64,000 nucleotides of DNA from Saccharopolyspora spinosa NRRL 18395 (lineage in GTDB: Bacteria > Actinomycetota > Actinomycetes > Mycobacteriales > Pseudonocardiaceae): the NCBI RefSeq assembly GCF_000194155.1, contig NZ_GL877878.1, forward strand, positions 2,368,189 through 2,432,188, read 5' to 3'. Shown here in pieces: positions 8,871 to 17,870 of this stretch (the stretch's first letter is position 1; the number at the start of each line of letters is the position of its first letter). The notes under the pieces are model-generated. The model made no database searches and was not told the origin of the DNA. It saw only the letters and a program-made list of their open reading frames with translations. Both the position numbers and the translations under genes were made by a program.

Positions 8871-10316
8871 TCAGCCGAGCAGCCTGTCCAGCTGCTGCTG
8901 CACGGTCACCACCGCGAGCACCCCGAACAGCAAGATCGACCACACCAGCGCCGCCAACCGGTAACCGCGGACGCGGATCTCGGCGGGCAGCATCTTACGG
9001 TTGATGACGATCAGCAGTCCGGAGTAGATGAACATCATGAACCCGCCAACGCAGGCCGCGATGGTGGCCAGCAGCAACGGCTGGCCCAGCCCCGCAGCGA
9101 CGACCACCGTGCCGATGAACACCAAGACCCACACCAGGACGGCGTAGATCTTGCTCTCGGAGACGTTCGGGAAGTACGTCGTCTTCAGCACGTCGGCGGC
9201 CAGCCGGCTGGTGTAGTCGACGATGCCCAGCGCCGCCGCGAACAGCGAGAACGCCCCGGCGCCCCAGAAGAAATAGCCAAACCAGCTCCCGGCCGTAGTC
9301 ATCATCTGCTCGCCCTCGACGTGCAGGAACGACACGTCGTTGGACACATCGTTGGACACGTCGCCGCCGAAGACGGTGGCGTAGGCCAGCAGGGACATGA
9401 ACATGATGGACAGGAAGGTGATGGCGACGAAGGTGAGCGCCTGCTCCTTGTTGGCGAACCGCCACCACGCCCGCCAGCGCGCCAGGTTCGCCTCGGTGGC
9501 CGGGAAGATGAACCCGGCCTGGCCGCGCGCCTGTGCCTCCCCGGTCAGCGGCGAAACGATCTTCGGGAGGTAGCAGCCCATCCCGAATCCCTTGTCCCGG
9601 ATCCAGTTGCTCTGCACCAGGTTCTGCCCGCCGCCGGCCCCGGCGAAGGCCAGCGCGCCCATCAGGACGGCGAATCCGACCTCGGCGGCGGGAAACCGCG
9701 GCTGGGTGATCACGCTGGGCAGCGCCGCCCAGGTGCTGGCGCCGATGACGAACAGCGAACCGATCACGATGAGCAGCAGGATGGCCGCCACCTTGAGCAT
9801 CTGCGCGCGTTCCAGCGCCGTGTAGACGGCCGGTGCCAGGGTCAGGATCAGCGCCACGACGACGAGGATCACCACGGAGATCACCGCGACGTTCCCGCCG
9901 AAGACGTAGCTCACCAGCGTCGCCGAACTGGTCGCCCAGGCCGGCCAGAGGTTCGCGAAATAGGCCATGATCGCGAACACCAGGCCCCAGTGCTTCCACA
10001 GCCGGCTGAAGCCGGTGACCGCGGTTTCCCCGGTGGCCAGGGTGTAGCGCTCGATCTCCATGTTCAGGAAGTACTGCGTCATCAGCCCCAGCAGGGCGGC
10101 CCAGACGAACGTCAGGCCGACCTGCGAGGTGATGTACGGGAAGAGGATGAATTCTCCGCTGGCCAGGCCCACCCCGGTGGCGACGATGCCCGGCCCGATG
10201 AGGCGCCACTGCCTGCTCGGCGGCTCGGGCAGGTCGCACACCTGGGGGCGCGGAATATGCTTGTCGGGAAAGACTTTCGCCGGATCGGACGGGCTCGTTT
10301 CCTTGTGGTTGACCAT
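8871..10316 (-). CDS. Nramp-related transporter
   Basis: 481-aa integral membrane protein with about 11 transmembrane helices and Nramp/LeuT-fold similarity. ATG 10316 is chosen because GAGGG precedes it by about 8 nt. The helix-1 region reads GPGIVATGVGLASGEFILFP, so the metal-binding DPGN of true Nramps is replaced by ASGE. The helix-6 region reads GGGQNLVQSNW in place of an MPH(N) motif. Both canonical metal-coordination sites are therefore missing. This suggests a divergent subfamily whose substrate may not be Mn2+ or Fe2+. It lies downstream of a truncated cupin dioxygenase on the same strand. Confidence 0.85.
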   Translation of the reverse strand: MVNHKETSPSDPAKVFPDKHIPRPQVCDLPEPPSRQWRLIGPGIVATGVGLASGEFILFPYITSQVGLTFVWAALLGLMTQYFLNMEIERYTLATGETAVTGFSRLWKHWGLVFAIMAYFANLWPAWATSSATLVSYVFGGNVAVISVVILVVVALILTLAPAVYTALERAQMLKVAAILLLIVIGSLFVIGASTWAALPSVITQPRFPAAEVGFAVLMGALAFAGAGGGQNLVQSNWIRDKGFGMGCYLPKIVSPLTGEAQARGQAGFIFPATEANLARWRAWWRFANKEQALTFVAITFLSIMFMSLLAYATVFGGDVSNDVSNDVSFLHVEGEQMMTTAGSWFGYFFWGAGAFSLFAAALGIVDYTSRLAADVLKTTYFPNVSESKIYAVLVWVLVFIGTVVVAAGLGQPLLLATIAACVGGFMMFIYSGLLIVINRKMLPAEIRVRGYRLAALVWSILLFGVLAVVTVQQQLDRLLG

Positions 10317-10406
10317 CTGATCACCCTCGTTCGTGGCTCGCCTGTTCAGCTGACCGATCACCGAGGCAGCGCTGGGCCGCCCGCGACCGGGCGGGCCGGT
10401 GGCGGC

Positions 10407-10694
10407 TCAACGGACGAACTGGTCGACGAATTCGCCGCCGAGCCCGACCTTTTCGTAGTGGGCACGGCACATTTCGATCTTGGTGAACACGTCTTCGTAG
10501 CCCACCCGGTGACCGGCCTCGTCAAGGTAGATCATCGCACCGGCGATGTTGAAGATCATGACCATTTCGTCGCAATCGTCTGGTACTGCGAGGGTGTGGA
10601 TCTCGCCCGGCGGCTCGTACACGTAGTGGCCGGTCTCGGCCATCCACGGGTGTTCGTAGTAATGCCACTTGCTCTCGATCACGTAGCCGTGCAC
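10407..10694 (-). pseudogene. Cupin dioxygenase, N-terminally truncated
   Basis: 95 residues resembling only the C-terminal half of the 2,4'-dihydroxyacetophenone-dioxygenase-like cupin family: YEPPGEIHTLAVPDD (cupin motif 2), GYEDVFTKIEMCRAHYEKVG. The N-terminal metal-binding motif of cupin motif 1 is absent. The frame runs directly into the end of the neighbouring coiled-coil gene, whose stop is at 10702. The GTG at 10694 has no convincing ribosome binding site. Most likely the 5' half was deleted when the two genes were joined. Confidence 0.7.
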
Positions 10695-10701
10695 CGCGTG
10701 C

Positions 10702-11526
10702 TCAGCGCTCCCGCGCTTCCACGCTGCGCAGCCGCTCCGCTAGCGCGTCGCGGTCGTGCTGGGCGCGCTCGCGGCGCTGACGCGCCCTTTTTGCTTTGCG
10801 ACGGAGCTCGCGCAGCTCGCCTTCCGCTCGGGCGAGCTCGTCGCGCAGCTCCTCGCAGCGTTGCTCGGCCTCGCGCTCGTCGTGCTCGGCGGCCTCCAGG
10901 GAGTCGGCGGCTTCGTCGAATTGCTCGTCGGTGTTTCGCACCTGCTCTCGGAGCTCGCGCAGCTCGGCGCTGCGCTGTGCCTCGCGCGGCTCCGCCTCGC
11001 GCTTTGGCTTGGGGCGGGTCGCGGTGCGGCGGATGGCCGCGACGGCGAGTTCGTCGAGGCCGAACCCGCTGTATTCGAGGGGTTTGACGAGGGTTCCGGC
11101 TTGCACCGCGCGCCCGGCTTCGGGGTCGGAGAGGGCTGCCGTCAGGGTTTGCTCGACTTGTTGGCGGGTTGGTTCGGCGAGCCGGTGGCCGTGCTGCTCG
11201 ACGAGTTCCGCGGCTCTGCTGGTGAGCTCGTGCAGGAGGCGGGTGCGGTCCGCGGCCAGGGTGCGCAGGTCGTCACCGCGCAGTTCGCGCTGCGCCGTTC
11301 GCAGCTTCTCGCCCAACTCCAGGAACGCGGCCACGCTTCTGGGGTCTTGGGTGGCGAGGAGGTTGACCGCCCAGGCCGCCGCGGTGGGTTTGCGCAGCTT
11401 CTTGAGCCGGGTTGCGAGGTCTTGGTCGCCGCGTTCGGCGGCCGCCGCCGCGTGCCGGTCGCGGGCCGGGACGAATTCGGCGGGGGCGGCCGCGTACAGC
11501 TCGCGGATCAGGTCCTGCGACTCCAC
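10702..11526 (-). CDS. Actinobacterial coiled-coil protein
   Basis: 274 aa from GTG 11526 (MESQDLIRELYAAAP). The frame is open to 11778, but that extension has non-coding composition. It resembles a widespread actinobacterial hypothetical family that begins with an ELYAAAPAEFVPARDR-like segment, followed by KKLRKPTAAAWAVNLLA. The C-terminal ~110 residues are highly charged Glu/Arg heptads (ELREQVRNTDEQFDEA onward), predicting a long coiled coil. There is no signal peptide or membrane segment. The function is unknown. It is transcribed away from the tRNA-like genes. Confidence 0.7.
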   Translation of the reverse strand: MESQDLIRELYAAAPAEFVPARDRHAAAAAERGDQDLATRLKKLRKPTAAAWAVNLLATQDPRSVAAFLELGEKLRTAQRELRGDDLRTLAADRTRLLHELTSRAAELVEQHGHRLAEPTRQQVEQTLTAALSDPEAGRAVQAGTLVKPLEYSGFGLDELAVAAIRRTATRPKPKREAEPREAQRSAELRELREQVRNTDEQFDEAADSLEAAEHDEREAEQRCEELRDELARAEGELRELRRKAKRARQRRERAQHDRDALAERLRSVEARER

Positions 11527-11871
11527 GGGATCAACGTGCCACGTCGGCGCGGTGCGCGCGACGTGAACCGCGTTCTTGGCCCGGCCGCCCGTCGGGGATC
11601 CGGGCGTCCGCTTCACCGGCGGGTCGAGGTCGAGCGCTTCGGGTGCGTCCGGGATTGCGCGAAGGCGGTCGCGCCCGGTCGAGTTCTCGGCGCAGGTGGC
11701 GGCATGACGTGAATTGTCCGCACAACGATGAACTTCATTCCCGTGAAGGGGAAGCACGGACGCCACGACACTGTCCACAGTGGCATGGAAGGAGGTTTCG
11801 CGCGCCGAGACCTGTTTGGCCGAAAATAGGTTTTCGGCGGGATGGCTCGCTTGCTAGCATCTTGGCGTTCT
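11527..11871. promoter_or_regulatory. Divergent control region with palindrome
   Basis: This region separates the leftward coiled-coil gene from the rightward tRNA-like cassette. GCCGAAAA (11819-11826) and TTTTCGGC (11831-11838) form a perfect 8-bp inverted repeat with a 4-nt centre. A possible -10 (TAGCAT, 11855-11860) would place transcription start just before the first tRNA-like gene at 11872. The -35 is weak. No protein gene is supported here. Confidence 0.4.
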
Positions 11872-11943
11872 CGTGGAGTAGCTCAGCGGTAGAGCACCTG
11901 GCTTGGGACCGGGAGGGCGCGGGTTCGAGTCCCGCCTCCATGT
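11872..11943 (+). tRNA. tRNA-like gene, anticodon UGG (Pro-type)
   Basis: 72 nt fold into a complete cloverleaf: acceptor CGTGGAG/CTCCATG (7 pairs including one G-U), D arm GCTC-AGCGGTA-GAGC, anticodon stem CCTGG/CCGGG with loop CTTGGGA (anticodon TGG), T arm GCGGG-TTCGAGT-CCCGC. C1-G72 fits proline, but the discriminator is T, not the A usual for tRNA-Pro, and no CCA is encoded. It is 59/72 identical to the next tRNA-like gene, 23 bp downstream. It could be a real tRNA, but the paired arrangement before a large unknown protein and the odd discriminator make a specialised or decoy RNA possible. Confidence 0.75.
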
Positions 11944-11966
11944 CGACGCGGCGGTTTCCGCCGCAC

Positions 11967-12038
11967 CCTGACGTAGCTCAGCGGTAGAGCACCCGGCTTC
12001 CAACCGGGAGGGCGTGAGTTCGAGCCTCGCCGCCAGGT
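11967..12038 (+). tRNA. tRNA-like gene, anticodon UCC (Gly-type)
   Basis: 72-nt cloverleaf with acceptor CCTGACG/CGCCAGG (one A-C mismatch at position 5), D arm identical to the preceding tRNA-like gene, anticodon stem CCCGG/CCGGG, loop CTTCCAA (anticodon TCC) and T arm GTGAG-TTCGAGC-CTCGC. Bacterial tRNA-Gly normally has G1-C72; this one has C1-G72 and T73, exactly like its UGG neighbour. The two appear to be a tandem duplication with anticodon change. It ends 34 bp before the ATG of the 779-aa gene, so all three may share a transcript. Confidence 0.7.
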
Positions 12039-12072
12039 CTCGCAGCAATTCTGTGGACTGTTGGAGATTTCC

Positions 12073-14412
12073 ATGTCCGATCGGACTTTCCGCTCCGCCT
12101 CGCCGGCCTACGCGGTCGGCAGGTGGGCCGAGGCCGTGGCGGCGGCCAGGTCGGCGGCCGAATCCGGCGACGCAGCCGACCGCGCGCGGGAGAAGGTCCG
12201 CAGCTGGGAGGAAGTGCTCTCCGGAATGGCCAGCGGCCGGCTCGCGATCGGTTCCCGCGTCCCGGTCGCAGACACCCCGTCCTGGGTGACGCTGGAGGTC
12301 GCCCACGGTGGCTTCGCGACCGGTCGCTACCTGGCCGAGGAGCCGCTGTCGGAGGACGAAGCCGGGCGGCTGGCCGTGCTGCCGGAAGGCGTTCCCGGCG
12401 ACTCCGACAGGGGACGGCTAAACCGCTGGTACCTCGGCGACGCGGGCCAAGCGGAGTTGCTGAAGGCCTTGCGCGATGGCCACTACCGAGTGGATGTGCC
12501 GGAGGAAGCCGCGCTCGCCGTGGCGGCGGTGCTGCTGGACGAGGGCTTCCCCGAGCAGGCTCTGGACCTGGTCGCCGAGCTGCAGCCGATGATGCACCGG
12601 CTGCGGTTCACCCCGCGTTTCGAGCCGGTGGCCCGTCCCAGCGGCACGGCCGTGCGGCTGGTTCCGGTGGCCGAGGTGGTCGGCTCGCTGCGGGCGGCGC
12701 GGGTGCCGCCACAGCTGGCCGCGATGCGCGCGACGCTCGGGGTGTGGAACCCGCTCTACGACAGGCTCGTCGCCCTTTGGTGCAACACCGTGGACGGCGA
12801 ACTGCCTAGCCTCGACGACGATGGCGAGGTGCGCGGTGGCTGGCCGTGCCGGCGCTGGCCGGGGGACTGGGCGGATCAGCGCACTCGGTGGCTCGCTGAC
12901 TACGAGCTGGCGTGCGAGGAGCACCGGGCCACCGGCAGACACGCCCACCCAAAGGGCAACTTCGCCCGGCTGCGCGCTGCCCTGCAGGCCTGTCCCGATG
13001 GCAGCGACGCGCTTTCCGCACGGGATGTCGGGTGGATCCGCCGCGCGCTGGCCAACACGGTGACCCGCCACGGCTTGGTCGGGTCCGAACTTCGCGAGGA
13101 TGTCAGGGCGCAGCAGGCTGTTGCCGCCACGGTACCCACCTACGCAGCACTGGCCGGGGTGCTGGCCGCGAGGCTGGAGCGCTACCCGGGTGGGGGCGGT
13201 CTTCCGTCCCTCGACCCGATCGCCGTCGATGTGTCCGAAGAGGACGATCGGACCGATGCGGTTCCGGTGGGCACGCCGTTTCCGGCGCACCTGCTGGAGA
13301 AGGCATCCCGGGCGTTGGAAGCACCGGTGGACGAGCTGGTGCGGCGCGGCGTGATCACTTCTGGTGACGTGCTCGCGCGGGTGCTGCCGCAGCTCACCTC
13401 CCGGTTGATCGCGGCCCGGTTCGACGACCCGGTGCTGGCCGGGCTGTACGAGCAGCTCTACACCGCCTTCCGGCGCCGCCGCGGCCTCCTGCTGCTCAAC
13501 CTGGAGCACCAGGTGCGGTTTGACGAGCTCCCCTGGGCCCGAGCGCTCGGTCTCTGCCGGACACCGCGCCGGGACAGCTCACGCCCCGGATACCTCGCGT
13601 TGCAGCAGGCCACGATGCTCGCGCTCACGTCGTTCCCGCAGGCCCTGCTGCCCAACCCGCTGATCCGCGAACTGAGCGCGCTGGCCGGCCAGGCAGGGGT
13701 GCGCATGCCACTGGTCGAAGAGGTCGCCGCGGACATCTTCATGGGCACCTTCACCACCAAGTGGCGGGATGCCGCCGCCGTGGCCAGTCGGACCATGTCC
13801 GGCACCACCTACGCGGCGTATTACGACCTGCCGGCGGAATCCCGGTGGACGCGGTCGCGGCGGTCGGTCCTCCGATGGGGAAAGGCGACCGCGGACGACT
13901 TCGCCGAGCTTTGCGCCGAGCGGGCCGCGGAAGCCGGTCGGTCCGGGAGCTACGTGGCCCGCAACGGTGCCGTGCTGGAGCAGAGCCAGATCCTGACCAC
14001 GCACAACCTGGCCGTGCTGATCGACCACCTGGCCCTGTCCGACCGGCTTCGCGAGCACGCTCCGGAGCTGGTGGCTCGGACGTTCAGCTGGGTGGTGCGT
14101 CGGCTCGCCCAGCGCACCGACGACTACCACTCCGCGTTGATCCAGGTGAAGAACGCCGCCTACGCCTGGCGGCAGGGCATCTTCCTGCTCAGTTTCTGCG
14201 ACCCCACGGCTCAGCTGTCGCGTGTGCAGCGGTTGAGCGACGAAGTCCACGCGAAGGGCCTCCACGCCCGGTTCGGTCCGGCGGTCGACGGGCTGGCGCA
14301 CGTGCTGGACGGCGGGCGGTTCGCGGAAGGTGGCACAGTCCCGCACGGCCACGGCCGACGCTTTCTGGGCTGGGCCGCCGGCCAACACTGGTACTTCGCC
14401 CGCGACAGCTGA
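12073..14412 (+). CDS. Large protein of unknown family after tRNA-like pair
   Basis: 779 aa; ATG 12073 is preceded by GGAG at 7 nt (TTG 12061 is also in frame). I do not recognise the family. The protein looks soluble and mainly helical, with an N-terminal ~80-residue segment (ASPAYAVGRWAEAVAAARSA), a central region with LARVLPQLTSRLIAARF, and a C-terminal third with candidate conserved patches SGTTYAAYYDLP, QILTTHNLAVLIDHL, HSALIQVKNAAYAWRQ and GRRFLGWAAGQHWY. It has no Walker motif, signal peptide or transmembrane helix. Placement right behind two tRNA-like genes suggests an RNA-linked role, which is inference only. Confidence 0.75.
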   Translation: MSDRTFRSASPAYAVGRWAEAVAAARSAAESGDAADRAREKVRSWEEVLSGMASGRLAIGSRVPVADTPSWVTLEVAHGGFATGRYLAEEPLSEDEAGRLAVLPEGVPGDSDRGRLNRWYLGDAGQAELLKALRDGHYRVDVPEEAALAVAAVLLDEGFPEQALDLVAELQPMMHRLRFTPRFEPVARPSGTAVRLVPVAEVVGSLRAARVPPQLAAMRATLGVWNPLYDRLVALWCNTVDGELPSLDDDGEVRGGWPCRRWPGDWADQRTRWLADYELACEEHRATGRHAHPKGNFARLRAALQACPDGSDALSARDVGWIRRALANTVTRHGLVGSELREDVRAQQAVAATVPTYAALAGVLAARLERYPGGGGLPSLDPIAVDVSEEDDRTDAVPVGTPFPAHLLEKASRALEAPVDELVRRGVITSGDVLARVLPQLTSRLIAARFDDPVLAGLYEQLYTAFRRRRGLLLLNLEHQVRFDELPWARALGLCRTPRRDSSRPGYLALQQATMLALTSFPQALLPNPLIRELSALAGQAGVRMPLVEEVAADIFMGTFTTKWRDAAAVASRTMSGTTYAAYYDLPAESRWTRSRRSVLRWGKATADDFAELCAERAAEAGRSGSYVARNGAVLEQSQILTTHNLAVLIDHLALSDRLREHAPELVARTFSWVVRRLAQRTDDYHSALIQVKNAAYAWRQGIFLLSFCDPTAQLSRVQRLSDEVHAKGLHARFGPAVDGLAHVLDGGRFAEGGTVPHGHGRRFLGWAAGQHWYFARDS

Positions 14413-14643
14413 AGAACGCCGATGCCTGCAAAGCTGTCCAGGCATCGGAACCGGGCTCGGCGTCGCTTGTGGATTCGGGTGTTTCCGGGCGATTTCCCGC
14501 GATATCGCCGCACCGCCCAGCGAAGTGTTCACCAGCGGCGGCCTGGGCATGGGTTTCGCATCGCGAAACCGGCGGCGGGGTGTGCTTCGCCTCAGCGGTG
14601 GCTGGAATCTTGCGGCTCGGTGGGCGTTGACATCGGTGTGACC
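14413..14643. other. Intergenic region, short inverted repeat
   Basis: Spans the gap between the unknown 779-aa gene and the luciferase-like gene. It contains GGCGATTT...ATATCGCC near 14490-14510, a weak hairpin that may terminate the upstream transcript. No gene or promoter is clear. Confidence 0.35.
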
Positions 14644-15621
14644 ATGCGTCTTTCCGTGCTGGATCGCTCGCACATCTGGCAGGGGCAGAGCCCGCAGCGA
14701 GCCCTGCGGGAAACCGTGCACTTCGCACAAGAGGCCGAGGCCCTCGGTTACCACCGGTTCTGGGTGGCGGAGCACCACAGCGTGCCCGGCGTGGCCGGGG
14801 CGGCGCCGACCGTGCTCGCCGCCGCCATCGCCGCCGCGACCACCCGCATCCGGGTCGGCACCGGTGGTGTCATGCTGCCCAACCACCAGCCGCTGGTTGT
14901 GGCCGAGCAGTTCGGCGTGCTCGGGTCGCTGTTCCCGGACCGCATCGACATCGGGCTGGGGCGCTCGGTGGGCTTCACCAGCGGCATCCGGCGCGCACTC
15001 GGGCGCGACAAAGACGCCGCCGAGGGGCTCGGCGAGCAGCTCGCCGAACTGCTGGGGTACCTGTCCCGGCAGCCCGGCAAGTACCCCGGGGTGCACGCCG
15101 TCCCGGCCGAAGGATTGCGGCTGCCGGTATTCCTGCTCGCCACCGGCTCCGGGGCCGGCACCGCCGCCGAGTTCGGCTTGCCACTGGTGATCGCGGCGGT
15201 GCACGGCGACGACCGGATGATCCGCACCATCGACTCCTACCGCGAGCACTTCCGCCCATCGGAATGGGCGGCGCAGCCGTACGTCGTCATCGCGCGGTCC
15301 GTCGCGGTCGCCGACACCGCGAAGCAGGCCAGGCGGCTGCTCGTCCCCGAGGCCTGGGCGACCGCCTTCTCCCGCACTCGCGGCGAATTCCCGCCGCTGG
15401 AACCACCGGAGCAGGTGCTGGCGCGCGAGATGTCCGACCGCGAGCGCACCCAGTTCGAACGCGCGCTGGACGGCCACGTGTCCGGCACGGCAGACGAGGT
15501 CGCCGTCGCGCTGAAGGACCTCACCGCGCGTACCGGCGCCGACGAGATCCTGGTGACCACCACGGCCTACGACCCCGAAGACCGCCTCGACTCCTACCGC
15601 CGCCTCGCCGCCGTCGCCTGA
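14644..15621 (+). CDS. Luciferase-like flavin monooxygenase
   Basis: 325-aa LLM-class flavin-dependent oxidoreductase of the MsnO8 type. Visible are RFWVAEHHSVPGVAG (residues 38-52), RIRVGTGGVMLPNHQPLVVA and LFPDRIDIGLGR, the classic TIM-barrel flavin-binding landmarks. Proteins of this group use FMNH2 or F420 and an unknown organic substrate. The start is ATG 14644; GTG 14638 is possible. It is a single gene converging on the APC permease, and the intergenic gap on the right is only 52 bp. Confidence 0.88.
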   Translation: MRLSVLDRSHIWQGQSPQRALRETVHFAQEAEALGYHRFWVAEHHSVPGVAGAAPTVLAAAIAAATTRIRVGTGGVMLPNHQPLVVAEQFGVLGSLFPDRIDIGLGRSVGFTSGIRRALGRDKDAAEGLGEQLAELLGYLSRQPGKYPGVHAVPAEGLRLPVFLLATGSGAGTAAEFGLPLVIAAVHGDDRMIRTIDSYREHFRPSEWAAQPYVVIARSVAVADTAKQARRLLVPEAWATAFSRTRGEFPPLEPPEQVLAREMSDRERTQFERALDGHVSGTADEVAVALKDLTARTGADEILVTTTAYDPEDRLDSYRRLAAVA

Positions 15622-15673
15622 CGACGCCGTCCAGCAACGCCAAGCGACGATTTCGCGCAGTCGGGGGCCGGGG

Positions 15674-17668
15674 TCAGGTGGGTGGGGTGATGCCGCGGCG
15701 GGTGTGGCCGGGGAGGTGATGGACGCGGTCGATTTCACGGCGGTGGCTGGAGTCGAGTTGCCAGGGCACGCTGACCACCATCACGCCCTGCTCGAAACGC
15801 AGCCGCCAGGTCAGCCGCAGCGAACTCTGGTTGTGCAGCAGATTCTCCCACCAGTGGCCGACGACATACTCCGGGATGTACACGCACACCAGGTCGCGCG
15901 GGCCTTCGCGGCGGATCCGCTTGATGTAGTCGACGACCGGCCGGGTGATCTCGCGGTAGGGGGACTCCACCACCTTCAGCGGCACGTCGATGCCGTGCCG
16001 TTCCCACTCACTGCGCAACAGATGCGTTTCCGCGTCGTCGACGTTCACGGTGAGCGCGGTCAGCGTGTCCGGCCGGTTGGCGCGGGCGAACGCCAACGCG
16101 CGCAGCGTCGGCTTGTGCAACATGGACACCAGCACCACCGCGTGCACCCTGCTGGGCAGCGTGATCCCGTCACGCTCCGGTTCGAGTTCGCGCCGGACGT
16201 CACGGTAGTGCCGGTGGATGGCCCGCATCAGGAAGTACAGCAGCGGGATCGCGATCACCACCAGGTAGGCACCGTGGGTGAACTTCGTGATGAGCACGAC
16301 GACCAGCACCGTCGCGGTCAGCACCGCGCCGACGGCGTTGACCAGCCGCGACCGGTGGTAGCGCGCCCGGTGCGCGGCGCCGGCGGCGTCGGCGAGCAGG
16401 TGGTTCCAGTGCTTCACCATGCCGATCTGGCTCAGCGTGAACGACGTGAACACACCGATGATGTAGAGCTGGATCAGCGCCGTCACGGACCCCTCGAACG
16501 CCGCGATGAGCGCGATCGCGACCAACCCGAGCAGCACGATTCCGTTGGAGTGCGCCAGCCGATCGCCGCGGGTGTGCAACTGGCGCGGCAGGTACCGGCG
16601 CTGCGCGAGCAACGACCCGAGCATCGGGAAGCCGTTGAAGGCGGTGTTCGCGGCCAGCAGCAGGATCAGCGCCGCGCCGGCCTGCACGACGAAGAACAGC
16701 ACGCTGTCCAGCCCGAACACCGCGCCCGCGACCTGCGCGATGACGGTGCGCTGCGCGGTGCTGCGGCAGTCCGCCGGGAAGCCAATCAAGTCGCACGGGT
16801 TGTTCGCGATCCGCACATCGGAGATCATCGCCAGCGCGGTCACGCCGCTGAACAGGCCGATCGCCAACACCCCCATGATGATCATGGTGCGGCCGGCGTT
16901 GACGTCCTTCGGCCGCCGGAACGCGGGCACCCCGTTGGAGATCGCTTCCACCCCGGTCAACGCCGTGCATCCCGAGGAGAAAGCCCGCAGCAGCAGGAAG
17001 ATCAGGGCGAGCCCGGTGACGTCGAGCTGCTCGGGCCGGATATCCCAGCCAGCGCTCTCCGCGACCGGCGGATGCCCCGCTGCGGCCTGCCCGAGGCCGA
17101 CGACGATGGTCAGGCCCATCGCCGCGACGAACAGATAGGTCGGCACGGCGAACGCCTGGCCGGACTCTCGAATTCCGCGCAGGTTCATCGCCATCATCAG
17201 CACCACGACGACGACGGCGATCCAAACCCGCTGCGGGTACAACGACGGCACCGCCGAGACCAGGTTGTCGACACCGGCCGCGACCGACACCGCTACCGTC
17301 ATCACGTAATCAACCATCAACGCGGCGGCCACCACCAGGCTCGGATTGCGGCCGAGGTTGCGCGCCACGACCTCGTAGGATCCGCCCCCGCTGGGATAGG
17401 CGTGCACGACCTGCCAGTAAGAAGCGACCACGACGGCGAGCAGCACCACGACCGCCAGCGCCACCCACGGCGTCAGGTGCAGCAGCGCCAGCCCGCCGAG
17501 CGACAGGATCAGCAGGATCTCCTGTGTCGCGTAGGTGACGGAGGACAGCGGGTCGCTGGCGAAGATCGGCAGAGCGAGCCGTTTCGGCAGCAGCATTTCC
17601 CGCAGCCGGTCGCTGCGCACCGGACGCCCCAGCACCAGCCGCTTCAGCACGTGCAACGCCGACGCCAC
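15674..17668 (-). CDS. APC-family permease, KimA-like
   Basis: 664-aa protein: about 12 transmembrane helices (residues ~35-480), then a ~180-residue hydrophilic C-terminal domain. Early motifs are LPIFASDPLSSVTYATQEIL and AYPSGGGSYEVVARNLG. The C-terminal domain (VVLVSMLHKPTLRALAFARA, TALTVNVDDAE) resembles a universal-stress-type fold. This architecture matches the KimA/YdaO branch of APC transporters, known in Bacillus as a c-di-AMP-regulated K+ importer. Potassium transport is an inference from architecture; amino-acid transport is the alternative. It is monocistronic, with the dispersed repeat in its upstream region. Confidence 0.82.
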   Translation of the reverse strand: MASALHVLKRLVLGRPVRSDRLREMLLPKRLALPIFASDPLSSVTYATQEILLILSLGGLALLHLTPWVALAVVVLLAVVVASYWQVVHAYPSGGGSYEVVARNLGRNPSLVVAAALMVDYVMTVAVSVAAGVDNLVSAVPSLYPQRVWIAVVVVVLMMAMNLRGIRESGQAFAVPTYLFVAAMGLTIVVGLGQAAAGHPPVAESAGWDIRPEQLDVTGLALIFLLLRAFSSGCTALTGVEAISNGVPAFRRPKDVNAGRTMIIMGVLAIGLFSGVTALAMISDVRIANNPCDLIGFPADCRSTAQRTVIAQVAGAVFGLDSVLFFVVQAGAALILLLAANTAFNGFPMLGSLLAQRRYLPRQLHTRGDRLAHSNGIVLLGLVAIALIAAFEGSVTALIQLYIIGVFTSFTLSQIGMVKHWNHLLADAAGAAHRARYHRSRLVNAVGAVLTATVLVVVLITKFTHGAYLVVIAIPLLYFLMRAIHRHYRDVRRELEPERDGITLPSRVHAVVLVSMLHKPTLRALAFARANRPDTLTALTVNVDDAETHLLRSEWERHGIDVPLKVVESPYREITRPVVDYIKRIRREGPRDLVCVYIPEYVVGHWWENLLHNQSSLRLTWRLRFEQGVMVVSVPWQLDSSHRREIDRVHHLPGHTRRGITPPT

Positions 17669-17711
17669 CCCACCAGGCTAGGAGCAACCGCCGCCAAATG
17701 CGCTATAGAGC

Positions 17712-17790
17712 GTGTTCTGGAAGGTGCTGGTGTGTGAAGCGAACGGACCATCTGCGCCACCAAACGAAGCAAACAGTCCGTTCGCTCCAC
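17712..17790. repeat. Dispersed palindromic repeat, copy B
   Basis: An inverted copy of the composite repeat at 1383-1452: a GTTCTGGAAGGTGCTGGTGT segment, then AGCGAACGGACCATCTGC (17738-17755) and AACAGTCCGTTCGCTCCAC (17772-17790). One arm is degraded. It lies between the KimA-like gene start and the methyltransferase stop. Confidence 0.75.
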
Positions 17791-17870
17791 ACCGGTTGGT
17801 GAGGCAGACAGAACAAAGCCACTCCTGTTGGGCGGCCAGCGGAGCCGCCAGGCAGAACGCGAGCGGCATT

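Noticed and set aside
13579..15738. 719-aa leftward frame opposite the unknown protein and monooxygenase
   Set aside because: It crosses two genes on the other strand with good starts; the translation is His/Arg/Gly-rich and lacks domains.
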